This document shows, piece by piece, positions 5,627 to 6,335 of a stretch of DNA of 6,335 nucleotides. Origin of the DNA: Desulfobacterales bacterium (GTDB taxonomy: Bacteria > Desulfobacterota > Desulfobacteria > Desulfobacterales > JAUWMJ01); the NCBI GenBank assembly GCA_030613225.1, contig JAUWMJ010000197.1, positions 1-6,335 of the forward strand. Direction: 5' to 3'. The translations under genes and the position numbers were made by a program. The stretch's first letter is position 1. Each line of letters opens with the position of its first letter. The notes beneath the pieces were generated by a model, which did not search any database, had not been told where the DNA came from, and was given only the letters and a program-made list of their open reading frames with translations.

Positions 5627-6335
5627 ATGGATGAAAAATCACCTATTTATAATAGTCGCATTACAAGGATGTATCTTGAATTCATTGGAAAGCGGTATCC
5701 CCATATAGATAGGGATTCTTTGCTGGAATATGCAAAGATGACCAAATATGAGGTGAATGACACAGGACACTGGTTCAATCAGAATCAGGTGGATCGATTT
5801 CAAGAAATCCTTGCTAAAGAAACAAGTAATTTGAATATTGCCAGAGATGCAGGCCGCTACCTCACCTCAACCACAGGAATGAGTGCTTTGAGGCAATATG
5901 TATTAAGTTTCATGAGCTTAGCTGCTCTTTATATGTTTGTCGGGAAGATATACAACACTATGAGTCGTGGAGCGCTTGTCAAAGCGACAAAGCTTAGGTC
6001 GAACAAAGTTCAAATTGAATCTACCCCTAAAACGGGTGTAAAAGAAAAGCCCTACCAGTGCAAAAACAGAATGGGCACTCTTGAATCTCTCGCTCTATTA
6101 TTTACAGGAAAACTCGCTACGATTGAACACCCTGTATGTTTCCACAAGGGTGGTGACTGCTGCCGCTACATCATTACCTGGGAAAAAACACCGAATGCAA
6201 TCTGGAAAACCGTTCGCAATTACTCTTTGTTATTTTGCATCTTAGTAATACCGGCTTTATTTTTTCTCCTGCCAGTCCTTCCCTGGGCTGATGTTTCTTT
6301 GACTTGTGCTTTTATAACAATAATATTTTCATTTT
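5627..6335 (+). CDS. V4R-like sensory membrane protein, N-terminal part (runs off right edge); probable signalling kinase or cyclase
   Basis: 236 codons are open to the window edge with no stop. Residues about 15-60 form a small N-terminal region (YLEFIGKRYPHIDRDSLLEY, then GHWFNQNQVDRF). About 65-185 resemble a V4R/heme-NO-binding-like small-molecule sensor domain, ending with CFHKGGDCCRYIITW (171-185). In V4R domains such a C-x(6-7)-C motif binds a metal or ligand. Then comes a pair of hydrophobic segments (about 199-219 and 222-236 onward) that look like transmembrane helices, so the sensor part lies before the membrane region and has no signal peptide. Deltaproteobacterial proteins of this build usually continue into PAS/GAF plus histidine kinase, or nucleotide cyclase domains; that part is outside the window and is inferred. 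The ATG at 5627 is chosen because it gives the full family-like N-terminus and lies just after an extended -10 box; no clear ribosome-binding site is seen. Met15 is a less likely start. Confidence 0.75.
   Translation, partial: MDEKSPIYNSRITRMYLEFIGKRYPHIDRDSLLEYAKMTKYEVNDTGHWFNQNQVDRFQEILAKETSNLNIARDAGRYLTSTTGMSALRQYVLSFMSLAALYMFVGKIYNTMSRGALVKATKLRSNKVQIESTPKTGVKEKPYQCKNRMGTLESLALLFTGKLATIEHPVCFHKGGDCCRYIITWEKTPNAIWKTVRNYSLLFCILVIPALFFLLPVLPWADVSLTCAFITIIFSF

Overview
The window looks like an ordinary chromosomal stretch of an AT-rich Gram-negative bacterium. A sulfate-reducing deltaproteobacterium of the Desulfobacterales type is my best guess. That guess rests on the protein styles seen here (a PilZ/acyltransferase-like fusion, a V4R-like membrane sensor, a divergent inositol-monophosphatase-like protein); there is no rRNA or other marker to prove it.

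Layout. Four genes lie on the minus strand and are read right to left. An enolase-superfamily enzyme (3937-5121) comes first. Next is a previously hidden stub of an alpha/beta hydrolase gene (3790-3918), then a 702-residue PilZ plus GNAT-like protein (1674-3782), then prmA, the ribosomal protein L11 methyltransferase (612-1532). Last is the start of an inositol-monophosphatase-like gene that runs off the left edge (1-393). A 505-base intergenic region (5122-5626) separates them from a plus-strand gene that runs off the right edge (5627-6335). That gene encodes the N-terminal sensory and first transmembrane part of a probable signalling protein.

How the genes relate. There is no tight operon: the gaps between the intact minus-strand genes are about 140 to 220 bases. 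The exception is the enolase-family gene, the hydrolase stub and the PilZ gene, which follow each other closely; the stop codon of the stub lies inside the ribosome-binding site of the PilZ gene. PrmA is housekeeping translation machinery. The PilZ protein and the right-hand sensor suggest c-di-GMP and membrane signalling, but nothing ties them to one pathway. The enolase-family enzyme probably once stood next to a hydrolase gene that has since been lost by deletion.

I see no tRNA, rRNA, CRISPR array, insertion sequence or phage gene, and no clear new multi-gene system. The points most worth a second look are the loss of several catalytic residues in the inositol-monophosphatase-like protein, the PilZ/GNAT-like fusion, the alpha/beta hydrolase relic, and paired hairpins next to prmA.
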